Source of the DNA: Profundibacter amoris
GTDB taxonomy: Bacteria; Pseudomonadota; Alphaproteobacteria; Rhodobacterales; Rhodobacteraceae
Assembly: GCF_003544895.1 (NCBI RefSeq)
Contig: NZ_CP032125.1
Location: forward strand, 1,812,001-1,876,000
Direction of reading: 5' to 3'
Length of the DNA: 64,000 nucleotides
Below, in pieces: positions 34,983 to 45,569 of this stretch (positions are counted from its first letter, which is position 1; each line of letters opens with the position of its first letter). Below the pieces are notes generated by a model. It saw nothing but the letters and a program-made list of their open reading frames with translations. It did no database searches and was not told where the DNA came from. Position numbers and translations under genes: made by a program.

Positions 34983-35668
34983 AACTCAAATCCAGCCTTC
35001 TTGCCGCCAGCTTTCTGGTGGCCGCATCTGCTGCCTCAGGGCAAGAGGATGTAAACTCGACGATGTTCGCAGTGGATATTTCAGGCTCGGTCGGCCATCT
35101 GTTCGATCAGATCGTTGCCGATGAAACCGCCGAGTATGTCGGAGGCTACATCGCCGGTCTCGACAACCCGCACCGGATTTGGATGCTGTCTTTTGGCGAG
35201 CCCGGTCAGGCGCACCGCCTGATCAACATCAAGGCGATGGTCACTGAGCGCCGAGGATCAAACGCGCGCGCCTTATCTTCCCAGTTCAGCGCGTATTTTC
35301 GCGCGCTGCCAGGTCTGGTGCAAAGCGGTGATCTGACCCCGCAAAACTCCACCTCGATCATCGAGTTTCTTCATGCCCTTGAGCCTGTCTGCGCGCGCGG
35401 AAAAACCCGCGTCATCATGTTCACCGATGGGATTGAATGGAGTGCTGCAGTCGATGGCCCAGGGCTGATGAGCGGCGCTGTGAGACTGCCGATGCCAAGT
35501 GAAGAATTCTTGAGCGGATGTCAGATAGAGATGCTTGGTGTTGGCCAAGTCAAAGGCACCATGAGCGCCGAAGGTCTGGCAGGCCGCCTTATCCCCCAAT
35601 GGGAAGCATTCCTCGGCGCTGCAGGCGCTGACGCGGTCCGCGTCATGGGCAGTTTCTACAATTTTTAA
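34979..35668 (+). CDS. secreted VWA-like protein
   Basis: A 229-residue protein with a signal peptide (LLAASFLVAASAASGQ, residues 7-22). The mature part begins with a metal-ion-dependent adhesion motif DISGS (33-37) and later carries VIMFTDGIEW, the usual third element of a von Willebrand A domain. It probably binds a protein partner in the periplasm. ATGA overlap with the membrane-protein gene makes the two a unit. Confidence 0.75.
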   Translation: MKLKSSLLAASFLVAASAASGQEDVNSTMFAVDISGSVGHLFDQIVADETAEYVGGYIAGLDNPHRIWMLSFGEPGQAHRLINIKAMVTERRGSNARALSSQFSAYFRALPGLVQSGDLTPQNSTSIIEFLHALEPVCARGKTRVIMFTDGIEWSAAVDGPGLMSGAVRLPMPSEEFLSGCQIEMLGVGQVKGTMSAEGLAGRLIPQWEAFLGAAGADAVRVMGSFYNF

Positions 35669-35683
35669 AAAAGGGGCGCGCTG

Positions 35684-36040
35684 TTGAAACGCATAGTGAA
35701 AAGAAAGCGCAATAAGCGGGCGCAGGCTAGCCCGGCCCGCGCCGGGCTATCGCTTGGGGCCATCATCAAGGTCAATGGCAAGTTCCTGCAGGCCTTTGTT
35801 TTTGGTGCCTGTGCCTGGTGGCTCTGGCCGTCTTCGCTTGAGTGGTGGGGCCTGGGAATGATCAGCCTTGTCTTGGCAGTAGCCGCCGCAGGCAAGTTCT
35901 TTGAGGCCATCAAAGCGATGGTAAAACTCTACGCCCGCGAAAAAGAGCTTGCCCGCCTGAGCGCCACCGCCCGCGCGCCGGTCCAATCTGATCTGGCCAA
36001 TGACAATGTCATGGAAGATGCGGGGATGTTCGATGACTAA
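35684..36040 (+). CDS. small two-helix membrane protein
   Basis: A 118-residue protein from TTG 35684, with AAGGGG 7 bp upstream. A basic N-terminus (KRKRNKRAQ) precedes two hydrophobic helices (~residues 37-52 and 56-76) and a charged tail. The 3' end overlaps the start of the VirD4-like ATPase gene. Its layout resembles the detached N-terminal membrane part of a coupling protein. Confidence 0.65.
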   Translation: MKRIVKRKRNKRAQASPARAGLSLGAIIKVNGKFLQAFVFGACAWWLWPSSLEWWGLGMISLVLAVAAAGKFFEAIKAMVKLYAREKELARLSATARAPVQSDLANDNVMEDAGMFDD

Positions 36041-37427
36041 GCCGGTTAAACGCCTATTGGGGATCAATAAGAAAGACAGCAGGCCGATCTTCTCCCCAAA
36101 GGATTCTCACAGTATGCTTCTTTCTGCCGCCGGGGGCGGTAAAACCACCTGCGGGGCCATTCCCTGGATTTTGTCACTACTTGCCGATACGACCCGCGCC
36201 ATTGTTGTTAATGATTGCAAGGATGGCGAGATTGCACGCCAGCTTGCCGCCTTGTGCCAAAGATATGGGCGCAAAGTGGCGGTGATCGATGATTTTTCAG
36301 TTTTGGGGGCGGATTGCCCCTTCCGAATTTCGCTGTCTCCGTTTGGCAGCATCTTTCAAGCCGCAGGAATTGAAGCTAGTGGCGAATTGGTTTTTGCCAT
36401 GGATAATGCCGCGCACGCGCTTATCCCTGAGCCGCCCAATGATGCCAAGAACCAGTATTTCAGGGATTGGCCACGCCTTCTTTTGGAGTTTTGCATTTAT
36501 GCCCTTGCGTCCCGAGACTTGCATCTGGCTGTGCCGGGCGGGGTCTGGTCAATGCTGGCGGACCCGGAGCTGTTGCTGAGCGCCGCGCGCATTGCGGTTG
36601 AAGAAGATGATGCCAATCTGCGCGCGCTTGGCGCGGATATTCTGGATATGGAGCGCCACAATAAAGAGCATTGGGGCCAGCACCGCTCTGCCGCCCTTAA
36701 AGCCCTGCGAATATATAGCGCGGCAAGCCCGCTGCATAATGCAGGGCGCAAAGCTGCACTCACCCATGAACAACTGCTCAAAGAGCGCTATGTAATCTTC
36801 ATCGTTGGGCCGCAACGCCATATGGCCCGCCTGGGTCCGCATTACGCGCTGCACCTGCAATCCTTTACCGATGCGGTTCTTTCCGGGGCTGACGCAAAGG
36901 TGGATTTCATCCTCGATGAGGCCACCAATGCCCCGCTGAAATCTTTGATTTCTGCAATGACAGTCATTAGGGGCTATGGCGGAAACCTTCATTTCATCGC
37001 CCAGTCACGCTCTGAAATTCAGCGTGCCTATTCCGAAAAAGAAACGGCGACAATCGAAGAAAACGCCATTATCAAACAGTATTTCGGCTTTTCTTCATTC
37101 GAAGAATGCGAGCGCATTTCCCGCGCCATTGGCGAGACGCTAACCCAGCAGCACAGCATGGGTTTGAGCAGCGCCAGCCTTGACTACACTTCCAACATCG
37201 GCACCGGCAAGGACCGCCTGATTTCAGCCGAGCGCCTGATGCGCATGCGCCCGGATGAACAGCTTATTCATGTGAAAAATGTCGGCTGGATATTGTGCAA
37301 CAAGGTTGCCCAGCACCAGATCGCCCCGTTTTGTCATGGCGAGCTTGCCGACAACCCGCTTGAGGGGCCGCAACTACCGCCCGATCCGAAAGTCAGCATT
37401 GAAATTAAAAAGGCGCACCGGCAATGA
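36033..37427 (+). CDS. VirD4/TraG-like type IV coupling ATPase without membrane domain
   Basis: A 464-residue ATPase from ATG 36033 (MTKPVKRLLG). Walker A is AAGGGKTT (32-39), Walker B FILDEATN (~295), and the segment GNLHFIAQSRSEIQRAY with the following TIEENAIIKQYFG is the TraG/TraD C-terminal signature. Coupling proteins normally start with two membrane helices; here these are absent but are encoded by the overlapping gene just upstream. It would move the relaxase-DNA complex to a transfer channel. No VirB-type channel genes are seen in the window. Confidence 0.8.
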   Translation: MTKPVKRLLGINKKDSRPIFSPKDSHSMLLSAAGGGKTTCGAIPWILSLLADTTRAIVVNDCKDGEIARQLAALCQRYGRKVAVIDDFSVLGADCPFRISLSPFGSIFQAAGIEASGELVFAMDNAAHALIPEPPNDAKNQYFRDWPRLLLEFCIYALASRDLHLAVPGGVWSMLADPELLLSAARIAVEEDDANLRALGADILDMERHNKEHWGQHRSAALKALRIYSAASPLHNAGRKAALTHEQLLKERYVIFIVGPQRHMARLGPHYALHLQSFTDAVLSGADAKVDFILDEATNAPLKSLISAMTVIRGYGGNLHFIAQSRSEIQRAYSEKETATIEENAIIKQYFGFSSFEECERISRAIGETLTQQHSMGLSSASLDYTSNIGTGKDRLISAERLMRMRPDEQLIHVKNVGWILCNKVAQHQIAPFCHGELADNPLEGPQLPPDPKVSIEIKKAHRQ

Positions 37428-37681
37428 AACCGCGCTTTTTCAAACTCGGCTATTTCATTTGGATCATCGTGCCTGCGGGCCTGTGGCTGACCTATCAACT
37501 GATCGGCCTGCCGCATGTGATCTGGTCCTATTCATGGGTTGACCAAGGTCAAGGATCGGACCCGTTTGCGCGCCGCTATTACACCCAGTGCCGCTTCATT
37601 GGCCCATATGGTCAGATTGAACGTCCTGCTAACGCCGGGCGATGCGCCTGGGCACACTTCTTCAAAGAGGAGCCACGCTAA
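37424..37681 (+). CDS. small membrane-anchored protein
   Basis: An 85-residue protein with one N-terminal hydrophobic helix (LGYFIWIIVPAGLWLTYQL) and a soluble tail with two cysteines. Starts inside the ATPase stop (ATGA). Likely periplasmic, tethered to the inner membrane. Not recognised. Confidence 0.65.
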   Translation: MKPRFFKLGYFIWIIVPAGLWLTYQLIGLPHVIWSYSWVDQGQGSDPFARRYYTQCRFIGPYGQIERPANAGRCAWAHFFKEEPR

Positions 37682-37938
37682 TGAACCGCTGTCGATTGCA
37701 TCAAGGGATCGCGCCATTCAAGCTTCAAAATCTTGGCCAGTTCCATCCTAACGAAATTCTTCATCACATAAAGCACGGTCTCTTCATCCGTTGCGCCGCT
37801 GGCAATGTCGCGGTCGCATTTTTCACGGGTGAGCAAGATCAGGCAGAAGGGTTTTATTTCCTTCCAAAACGTTTCGTAATCCATTGGCTCAAGCCATTCT
37901 ACGATTTCATCTATGTCTTTGAATCCTTTGAATGTCAT
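37678..37938 (-). CDS. small hypothetical protein on the opposite strand
   Basis: An 86-residue acidic protein (DIDEIVEWLEPMDYETFWKE, KNFVRMELAKILKLEW). The composition and helix pattern look like a real protein, and TAGGA lies 10 bp before ATG 37938. It interrupts an otherwise plus-strand series. Not recognised. Confidence 0.5.
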   Translation of the reverse strand: MTFKGFKDIDEIVEWLEPMDYETFWKEIKPFCLILLTREKCDRDIASGATDEETVLYVMKNFVRMELAKILKLEWRDPLMQSTAVH

Positions 37939-38006
37939 AGTGGAGTGATCCTATCAGATCGGATTTGCTCCGCGCAAATTTCTGCTCCAGATGCAGGGAT
38001 TTTGCG

Positions 38007-38498
38007 ATGACCAGCCTGACCAAAGAAGTCAAAGACCTGTTCAAACCGCGCGGCGATCTGTTTGATCTGCGCCGAGAAGCAGCCAAGATTTTAGGCCAGG
38101 AAGAATGGGCGGCATATAAAAAGCAGGCGGAAAAATTCGACGGTGAACGCCGCTATGTCAAACGGGCCTATGAGCTCGAATATCCTCACCGTTTCGCCAA
38201 GGCGCAGCGCCGCCTGATCAATGAGGCCGGATCGGTCAAACGCCGTTTGGTTTACAAAGTTTTTGGCTCCGATGCGTTCGACAAAGGTGAAATAAACCGG
38301 CGCGCACAAATGAATGTGCGCGGGGCGCATAACAACGACCTTGCGCAGATTGATCAGCGCGAAGGCGATGTACTGCGCTCCATGCTGAGCAAGGCACAAA
38401 AGCGCTCGGTGCAGCGCGAAAAACCGATCAAGGACTTTCAAAAAGCCGTGGATCGACGCTCCGGTATGGAGCGCCGCGTTCGCTCATGGAGCCGATAA
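38007..38498 (+). CDS. basic helical hypothetical protein
   Basis: A 163-residue, strongly basic protein (DLRREAAKILGQEEWAAYKK, KRAYELEYPHRFAKAQRR, MERRVRSWSR), probably nucleic-acid-binding or a structural helper. The start at ATG 38007 follows CAGGGAT. It precedes the 199-residue gene by 22 bp. Not recognised. Confidence 0.6.
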   Translation: MTSLTKEVKDLFKPRGDLFDLRREAAKILGQEEWAAYKKQAEKFDGERRYVKRAYELEYPHRFAKAQRRLINEAGSVKRRLVYKVFGSDAFDKGEINRRAQMNVRGAHNNDLAQIDQREGDVLRSMLSKAQKRSVQREKPIKDFQKAVDRRSGMERRVRSWSR

Positions 38499-38520
38499 CC
38501 CGGAGGAAAGGAGAACAACA

Positions 38521-39120
38521 ATGAACGATGCAACTAATCGCGAAACTATCAAGAAAGCACGGGAAAGCTTTACCGGCCAGAACCTGACGGAATCCCAGGC
38601 CGATATCGTCGCCGGGCTTACCGGGATCATTGATCGCCATATCCACAAGACCGGCTCATTCCGTGAACCGCTGACGGATTATGCCCACGCCTTCGCACGC
38701 TCAGAAAAGTTTGACGCGATGAAGGGGGAAATGATCATTCGTGACTTCTACAAAGCCCGCTATGGCCGCACTATGAATACCACACGCGAGACGCTCTTGG
38801 AAAATGAAAAGAACCTTCCCGAGACTGCCCGCGAACAGGCCCTTCAGGCGGCGCGCCAGACACTGGATGCGATCTCAAAGGGTAAGACCGAGCCTTTCTA
38901 CAAGAGCTATGACCGCGAAGGCAGCGCGCTGGCCCGCGAACTCAGCATCACTGAAAGCGGCGCAAAGCACTTGATGAGCGAATGCTATCAGTCGGTTGAA
39001 GGGCGTGCGCTTTACGAGGCCGGAAAGAAGCTCGAAGAAAAATATCACCGCCCCAACGCCGAAGCCGCGCGCCAAGAGCGCATAGAAGCGCAGACCTTGC
39101 GGCAAAACCCGGCCCGTTAA
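38521..39120 (+). CDS. hypothetical protein
   Basis: A 199-residue helical protein with a strong ribosome site (GGAGGAAAGGAGAA). Contains SQADIVAGLTGIIDRHIHKTG and EKNLPETAREQALQAARQTL. No membrane helix or known motif. Last large gene of the 33.6-39.1 kb module. Confidence 0.65.
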   Translation: MNDATNRETIKKARESFTGQNLTESQADIVAGLTGIIDRHIHKTGSFREPLTDYAHAFARSEKFDAMKGEMIIRDFYKARYGRTMNTTRETLLENEKNLPETAREQALQAARQTLDAISKGKTEPFYKSYDREGSALARELSITESGAKHLMSECYQSVEGRALYEAGKKLEEKYHRPNAEAARQERIEAQTLRQNPAR

Positions 39121-39277
39121 ACCAAGGGGGAAAAATTTGCCAAACTCGAAAACATTCCCTTCTAGAGGGCACAGGCAATGATGCCAAACCCTCTGTAACC
39201 CGCAGAAATTAGGGGTTTTTATCAAAATGTGGTACAATGAAACTGGGCCTAAAAACCCACCTCCGAAAGGAGACAAT

Positions 39278-39607
39278 ATGGATGGTAGCATAAGTAACGA
39301 GTCAGGCCTTGAAGGCCTTAAGGTGGATTTCGAAAAATCCTCAAAGCCTGTTTTGACGGTAGATGTCGAAAAGTATCAAGGCTACCTTGATGAAACGAAC
39401 ATGACGGATGCCCAGAAGGAGGAATTCCTGCAAAATCTGTGGCAAATAATTGTCAGCTTCGTAGAATTGGGTTTTGGAGTGCATCCGCTGCAAGAAGTCT
39501 GTGGAAAAGACGCCGGAACCTGCACGCAAAACGCAAGCGGCGCGTTTGATGCGGTATCATCAGACGAACCCGAAAAAGAAAACAAAAAGGACGACATGCG
39601 CCCGTAG
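39278..39607 (+). CDS. small hypothetical protein upstream of the recombinase
   Basis: A 109-residue acidic protein beginning MDGSISNESGLEG, with AAAGGAG upstream. Contains MTDAQKEEFLQNLWQIIVSFVELGFGVHP, a helical pattern seen before serine recombinase genes in alphaproteobacterial elements. It lies 14 bp before the recombinase and is probably co-transcribed; a recombination helper is possible. Confidence 0.65.
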   Translation: MDGSISNESGLEGLKVDFEKSSKPVLTVDVEKYQGYLDETNMTDAQKEEFLQNLWQIIVSFVELGFGVHPLQEVCGKDAGTCTQNASGAFDAVSSDEPEKENKKDDMRP

Positions 39608-39621
39608 GCCGTGGAGGTAAA

Positions 39622-41291
<1,670 letters not shown>

Positions 41292-41295
<4 letters not shown>

Positions 41296-41951
41296 CTTTT
41301 TTTCAACCGCCAGGGTTCGTCTTTTTCCAGATAGGCTTCTTCCTCGGGCGACAGGTCGATTTCGTCGTAACCCGTGATCATCGGCTTTACATGGGCGCGA
41401 AAACCGTGACCGATCGTCAGCATATAGATATGGATGACAACGAAGGCGGCAACGATATAGGCTGCCAGAAGATGCAGGTTGGCTACGATGTTCAGATAGA
41501 ACCCGGCATTTGGCACGGTTTCCCAGAAATTATAGGTCATATACAGGATTCCGGTGATCCAGACCATCGGGAATACAGCAATCTTCAGGCCAAGGTAGGA
41601 CAATGATTGCAAAGGGTTGTGTTTGCGCCAGAGTATTTTCAGATAGGGTGGCTGTTCCCCTTTGAATACACCATAGGCGTAATACCGGACGACGCCGAAC
41701 AACCCGTCCAGCGTTGGCACAAACTGGCGCCATGTGCCGGTTGTGAACAGCCAGAAGGTGGCAAATATCCACAGGACCAGCAGCAGGATGGCCGCCGCAC
41801 TGTGGAGCATCGCGGCAGGGCCGAAGGGCAGGATGTGATGCAAACCGTTCAACCCGAGGCCGGTGAAAAGCAGGGCGAAGATCAGCAAAGCCTGGGTCCA
41901 GTGCCATATCCGTTCAAAACGCGGGTAGATTTTGACCTGACGTTTACTCAT
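41292..41951 (-). CDS. cytochrome b561-type membrane subunit
   Basis: A 219-residue di-haem cytochrome b from ATG 41951. Four membrane helices carry candidate haem histidines (RIWHWTQALL, MLHSAAAILLL, NLHLLAAYIV, VVIHIYMLTIGHG). This family passes quinol electrons to periplasmic c-type cytochromes or reductases. It overlaps the octahaem cytochrome gene by 8 bp and is almost certainly its membrane partner. Its 3' end touches the tail of the recombinase frame. Confidence 0.9.
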
Positions 41952-43683
41952 GGTTTTTCCCCTGCTTTTTGTTGCTGACCAGACGTAACAGCCCGTGACC
42001 AAGAACCCCCAGAAGGGCAGCCAGAACCATCAGTATTCCGAAGATTCCAGCGGTTGAAACCGGATTGCGGCCCGGCATATAGAACCCGTCCAGCCCCTCC
42101 AGACGCCCGTCTTCGGCATGGCAATCCTTGCACTCCAGCGCCTTTTCTGCCGGCGCTACCATATGGGCAATCGGCCAATACATGCGCGTATCGACAAAAC
42201 CGTATTCGCCAGAATAGTCCGATCCGGCGGCTTTCATCCCTGCCTTGATCGCTTTGGCCCAGTCAAAGTTGGTCCAGAATGCCGTGTCGGTTTCCGGTCC
42301 CCAGACGTGGCTATAGGCCAGTTTGTTGAACCCCGCATCATAGGCTTGACGCCCGATCATCCGCTTGAAGGGCCAGATGCGTGAATCGGGGTCATCGGCA
42401 GAGCCGAAGATGTGGTTGATCTCGACCGGTTTGCTTGGGTCAATGATGGTTTCAGGCATCGTATATTCGACCTTGCCGTTGAACCAGCTATAGTAGGGAA
42501 CCACGTCCTCGCCCCACTCGAAATCCCCTTTGGTGGACAGGTAGGTATGCAGTTCCTTGCCGTCCGACTGGGTGTATTCCTCGCGTTTGATGATCTTGCC
42601 ATTGTCCAGTTGACCGGCGGTTGACCAGTCCCACAGGGTTTTGGTGGCGACGCCTCCGCGGGCGAATTCGGGGATGTGGCAGGTCTGGCAGGCCACACGG
42701 TTGGTGTGGTCATTCAGCTTGACCCCGCGCAAAACCTCAAGCGGGTTCGAGGCGGCAATCGGATGTGGCCGGTCCGAATGGCAGCTTTCGCATGTGGCCG
42801 TTGTGCGGGCCGCGCCGGGCTTGCCGGTGCCGTGGGGATCGGTCGCCATCGCATCATAACGGCTGCCGGCGATTTGGTGCTGGTCGGCAACGTGGCAGGT
42901 GGAACAGGTAAAGTTCAACCCGTCCGCCGCCATATGCACATCCACTTCTTTCGTCGGCTTGTACAACACCGAGGACAGATCACCGTGTTTCACATTATCC
43001 CCGCCCCCGCCGTAAAAGTGGCAGTTGCCGCAGTTGTCGCGGCCTGTCGGGCCAACGCTTTGAGCGGCACGTTTCAGGTCAACAACCCATGCTTTGGCAC
43101 CGGTGATGGTTTTCAAACCATCGGGCATGGGGTTGAGCGGCGGATGGCCCGCCAGTGTTGCGGCTTTGGTATACTGGCCTGAACGGTCGTGGCAAGCCAG
43201 ACAGTCCACCGCATTGTTCTGCCCGTTGGCCGGTGTCGGGCGCGGCAAGGTTGTATCCCAACCGGTGCCCACAGTGGACTGACGCGGTGGCGGGTTGGAC
43301 ATATCATCCCAGCCATAACCGGCGTGGCAGGAGGTGCAGCGCGGCTCGTTCCCCGCCACATTGCCGCAGAATGAGTTAATCACATGGCGCTTGCCCAGCA
43401 ACTGGCCGGTTTTCGGGTTCTCGAATTCCCATGTGAAGTGGATTGAATGCATCATCTGGTCGTCTGCCTCGGTGTGGCAGGTCAGACAGGCCGATGTTAC
43501 CTCGGGACCAGAGGTGAAATCGCGTTGCAGGATGGCGAATTTGCTGTGGTCGGCAGTGCTGGTGGCCCCGACCGGAATTTCCGGCGCATCAGGCGCGGTT
43601 GATTGCTGTGCCTGCGCACCCAATGACAACGTTAATAATGCCAATCCTGCGGCAAATCCGTTCAACACCCGTTGATAGCGCAT
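41944..43683 (-). CDS. octahaem tetrathionate-reductase-family cytochrome c
   Basis: A 579-residue periplasmic multihaem protein from ATG 43683, preceded by GGAGGGG. Signal peptide MRYQRVLNGFAAGLALLTLS; eight CxxCH haem motifs (CLTCH, CTSCH, CLACH, CGNCH, CSTCH, CESCH, CQTCH, CKDCH); a C-terminal membrane anchor (~residues 545-565). Family members such as Shewanella OTR reduce tetrathionate and can reduce nitrite and hydroxylamine in vitro; the physiological substrate is uncertain. With the cytochrome b it forms a short quinol-linked electron chain. Confidence 0.92.
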   Translation of the reverse strand: MRYQRVLNGFAAGLALLTLSLGAQAQQSTAPDAPEIPVGATSTADHSKFAILQRDFTSGPEVTSACLTCHTEADDQMMHSIHFTWEFENPKTGQLLGKRHVINSFCGNVAGNEPRCTSCHAGYGWDDMSNPPPRQSTVGTGWDTTLPRPTPANGQNNAVDCLACHDRSGQYTKAATLAGHPPLNPMPDGLKTITGAKAWVVDLKRAAQSVGPTGRDNCGNCHFYGGGGDNVKHGDLSSVLYKPTKEVDVHMAADGLNFTCSTCHVADQHQIAGSRYDAMATDPHGTGKPGAARTTATCESCHSDRPHPIAASNPLEVLRGVKLNDHTNRVACQTCHIPEFARGGVATKTLWDWSTAGQLDNGKIIKREEYTQSDGKELHTYLSTKGDFEWGEDVVPYYSWFNGKVEYTMPETIIDPSKPVEINHIFGSADDPDSRIWPFKRMIGRQAYDAGFNKLAYSHVWGPETDTAFWTNFDWAKAIKAGMKAAGSDYSGEYGFVDTRMYWPIAHMVAPAEKALECKDCHAEDGRLEGLDGFYMPGRNPVSTAGIFGILMVLAALLGVLGHGLLRLVSNKKQGKNHE

Positions 43684-43772
43684 AACATCCCCTCCCTGCA
43701 TACCCGTTGTAAAAACGAGTCAGGTTATTATCCAATCACATTCAGGATATTGAATAACAGGCGAGGGATTCC

Positions 43773-43786
43773 TTGATGTAGATCAA
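43773..43786 (-). promoter_or_regulatory. FNR/FnrL-type binding site upstream of the octahaem cytochrome
   Basis: TTGATGTAGATCAA is a perfect TTGAT-N4-ATCAA box, 90 bp upstream of the cytochrome start. It implies activation under low oxygen by an FNR-family regulator. Confidence 0.75.
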
Positions 43787-43853
43787 ACTTTCAAATCTTT
43801 TATATCTTTATTGGAACTATTTTAGGTATAGGCTGAAATTTTCCGATACGCCT

Positions 43854-45077
43854 TCAGGCAAATAGTTCGTGGCACAGCTCCAGCGCATCGATCAGCACAT
43901 CCACCTCGTCAGTGGTGTTATACAGGCCGAACGACGCCCGCGCTGTGGCCGGAACCCCCAGAAACTCCATCAATGGCTGGGCGCAGTGATGCCCTGCCCG
44001 CACGGCCACGCCTTTCTTGTCCAACACGGTCGACAGGTCATGCGCATGGGCCGCCCCCTCCATGGTGAACGAAAAAATCGCGCCCTTGGTGGTGGACTGC
44101 CCCTGCACATTCAGCCAGTTCAGACCATCCAGTCGCGCCCGCGCGTAATCACGCAAGTGGCGCTCGTGTGCTGCGATGTTGTCCATCCCCAGCGCCATCA
44201 TGTAGTCCAGCGCCACGCCAAGACCGATGGTCTGCACGATACCCGGCGTGCCGGCCTCGAACATCATCGGCGGATCGTTATAGCTGACTTCATCGCGGGT
44301 TACCTCGCGGATCATGTCACCGCCGCCCATAAAGGGCTGCATTTCGGCCATCCGTTCCTTGCGTACATAAATCGCGCCGGACCCTGACGGGCCATACAGC
44401 TTGTGCCCCGTAATCGGGTAAAAATCACAGCCGATGTCGGTCACATCCACCGGCATATGCACCGTAGCTTGCGAGCCATCCACCAGCACCGGAATGCCGC
44501 GCGCGCGGGCCTCATGACAGATGGTTTTCACATCTACCACCGTGCCCAGCACATTGGACATATGGGTGACGGCAATCAGGCGGGTTTTGTCGCTGATGGC
44601 GTCGATCACCTTTTGCGGGTCCAGATCACCCACCGCGTCGATATCGACCCATTTCAGCACCACGCCCAAACGCTCGCGCAGGAAATGCCACGGCACGATA
44701 TTGGCATGGTGCTCCATCACCGACAGGATGATTTCATCGCCCGCCTTCAGGTTGTTCATCGCCCAGCCATAGGCGACCATATTGATCCCCTCGGTGGTGC
44801 CGGAATTCAACACGATCTCGCGCTCATCCGCTACGTTCAGGAACCGCGCAATAGTGCCGCGCACGGCCTCGTATTTGTCGGTGGCCAGATTGGAAAGATA
44901 GTGTAAACCCCTGTGAACATTGGCATATTCTTCGGCATAGCCACGCGTCACCGCATCAATCACCGCCTGCGGTTTCTGCGCCGAGGCACCATTGTCCAGA
45001 TAGACCAGCGGTTTACCGTTGACCTGCCGCGACAGAATAGGAAAATCCTTGCGGATTTCGTTTACATCATACGTCAT
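43854..45077 (-). CDS. sufS: SufS cysteine desulfurase
   Basis: A 407-residue PLP enzyme from ATG 45077 that takes sulphur from cysteine for Fe-S cluster assembly. The PLP lysine is in ITGHKLYGPSG and the persulphide cysteine in RAGHHCAQPL. Upstream in-frame codons belong to the overlapping YIP1 gene (ATGA overlap), so the longer frame is not used. Last gene of the suf operon; the sufT and sufA/hesB genes that often follow in relatives are not present. Confidence 0.95.
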   Translation of the reverse strand: MTYDVNEIRKDFPILSRQVNGKPLVYLDNGASAQKPQAVIDAVTRGYAEEYANVHRGLHYLSNLATDKYEAVRGTIARFLNVADEREIVLNSGTTEGINMVAYGWAMNNLKAGDEIILSVMEHHANIVPWHFLRERLGVVLKWVDIDAVGDLDPQKVIDAISDKTRLIAVTHMSNVLGTVVDVKTICHEARARGIPVLVDGSQATVHMPVDVTDIGCDFYPITGHKLYGPSGSGAIYVRKERMAEMQPFMGGGDMIREVTRDEVSYNDPPMMFEAGTPGIVQTIGLGVALDYMMALGMDNIAAHERHLRDYARARLDGLNWLNVQGQSTTKGAIFSFTMEGAAHAHDLSTVLDKKGVAVRAGHHCAQPLMEFLGVPATARASFGLYNTTDEVDVLIDALELCHELFA

Positions 45078-45565
45078 TTCATTCCCCATTCCGCCTGTCG
45101 CACCCCTGCGATCCAGAACCAGACAAACACCGCGAACCAAAGAAATCCAACGATGGATTGCTGCTGCCCCGGCCCGATAAAACCGGCCACCAGCCCGTGT
45201 AATAAAAACAGCGGGGCGGCGGCCAGAAAGGCCCAAAACACCGCAATCCGCGCGCCATATCCGCTGCCCTGCCCGCCCATCAGACGCGCCACCAGATGCG
45301 ACACGGCGGCCAGCACATAGAGGATCACCGGCATGATGAACACCAGCGCGATAAAGGCCGAATAGTAGGACAGCGCGCCCTCGCTCTCGGCCCCTTGCAG
45401 GTAGGATTCCCGCGAAATCCGCGGCCATTGCGCGACAAAAGCCACCACGCACCCCGCCATCGCAATGGACAGCGCGAAAGGCTCGCTGCGGCCTTTTTCC
45501 AGCAGGCGTTTCACCACCCGACCCGGCCCGCGATAGGTTGCGACAATGTCTTGTGTTAGTGCCAC
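45074..45565 (-). CDS. YIP1-family membrane protein
   Basis: A 163-residue protein with four to five membrane helices (FALSIAMAGCVVAFVA, ALVFIMPVILYVLAAVSHLV, IAVFWAFLAAAPLFLLHGL, IVGFLWFAVFVWFWIAG). Found at this place, between sufD and sufS, in suf operons of related alphaproteobacteria. Coupled to sufS by ATGA overlap and 4 bp after sufD. Role unknown. Confidence 0.8.
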   Translation of the reverse strand: MALTQDIVATYRGPGRVVKRLLEKGRSEPFALSIAMAGCVVAFVAQWPRISRESYLQGAESEGALSYYSAFIALVFIMPVILYVLAAVSHLVARLMGGQGSGYGARIAVFWAFLAAAPLFLLHGLVAGFIGPGQQQSIVGFLWFAVFVWFWIAGVRQAEWGMK

Positions 45566-45569
45566 AACA

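Noticed and set aside
33595-39120. Complete type IV secretion system
   Set aside because: Only a VirD4-like ATPase is recognisable; no VirB4, VirB8-10 or pilin-type genes were seen.
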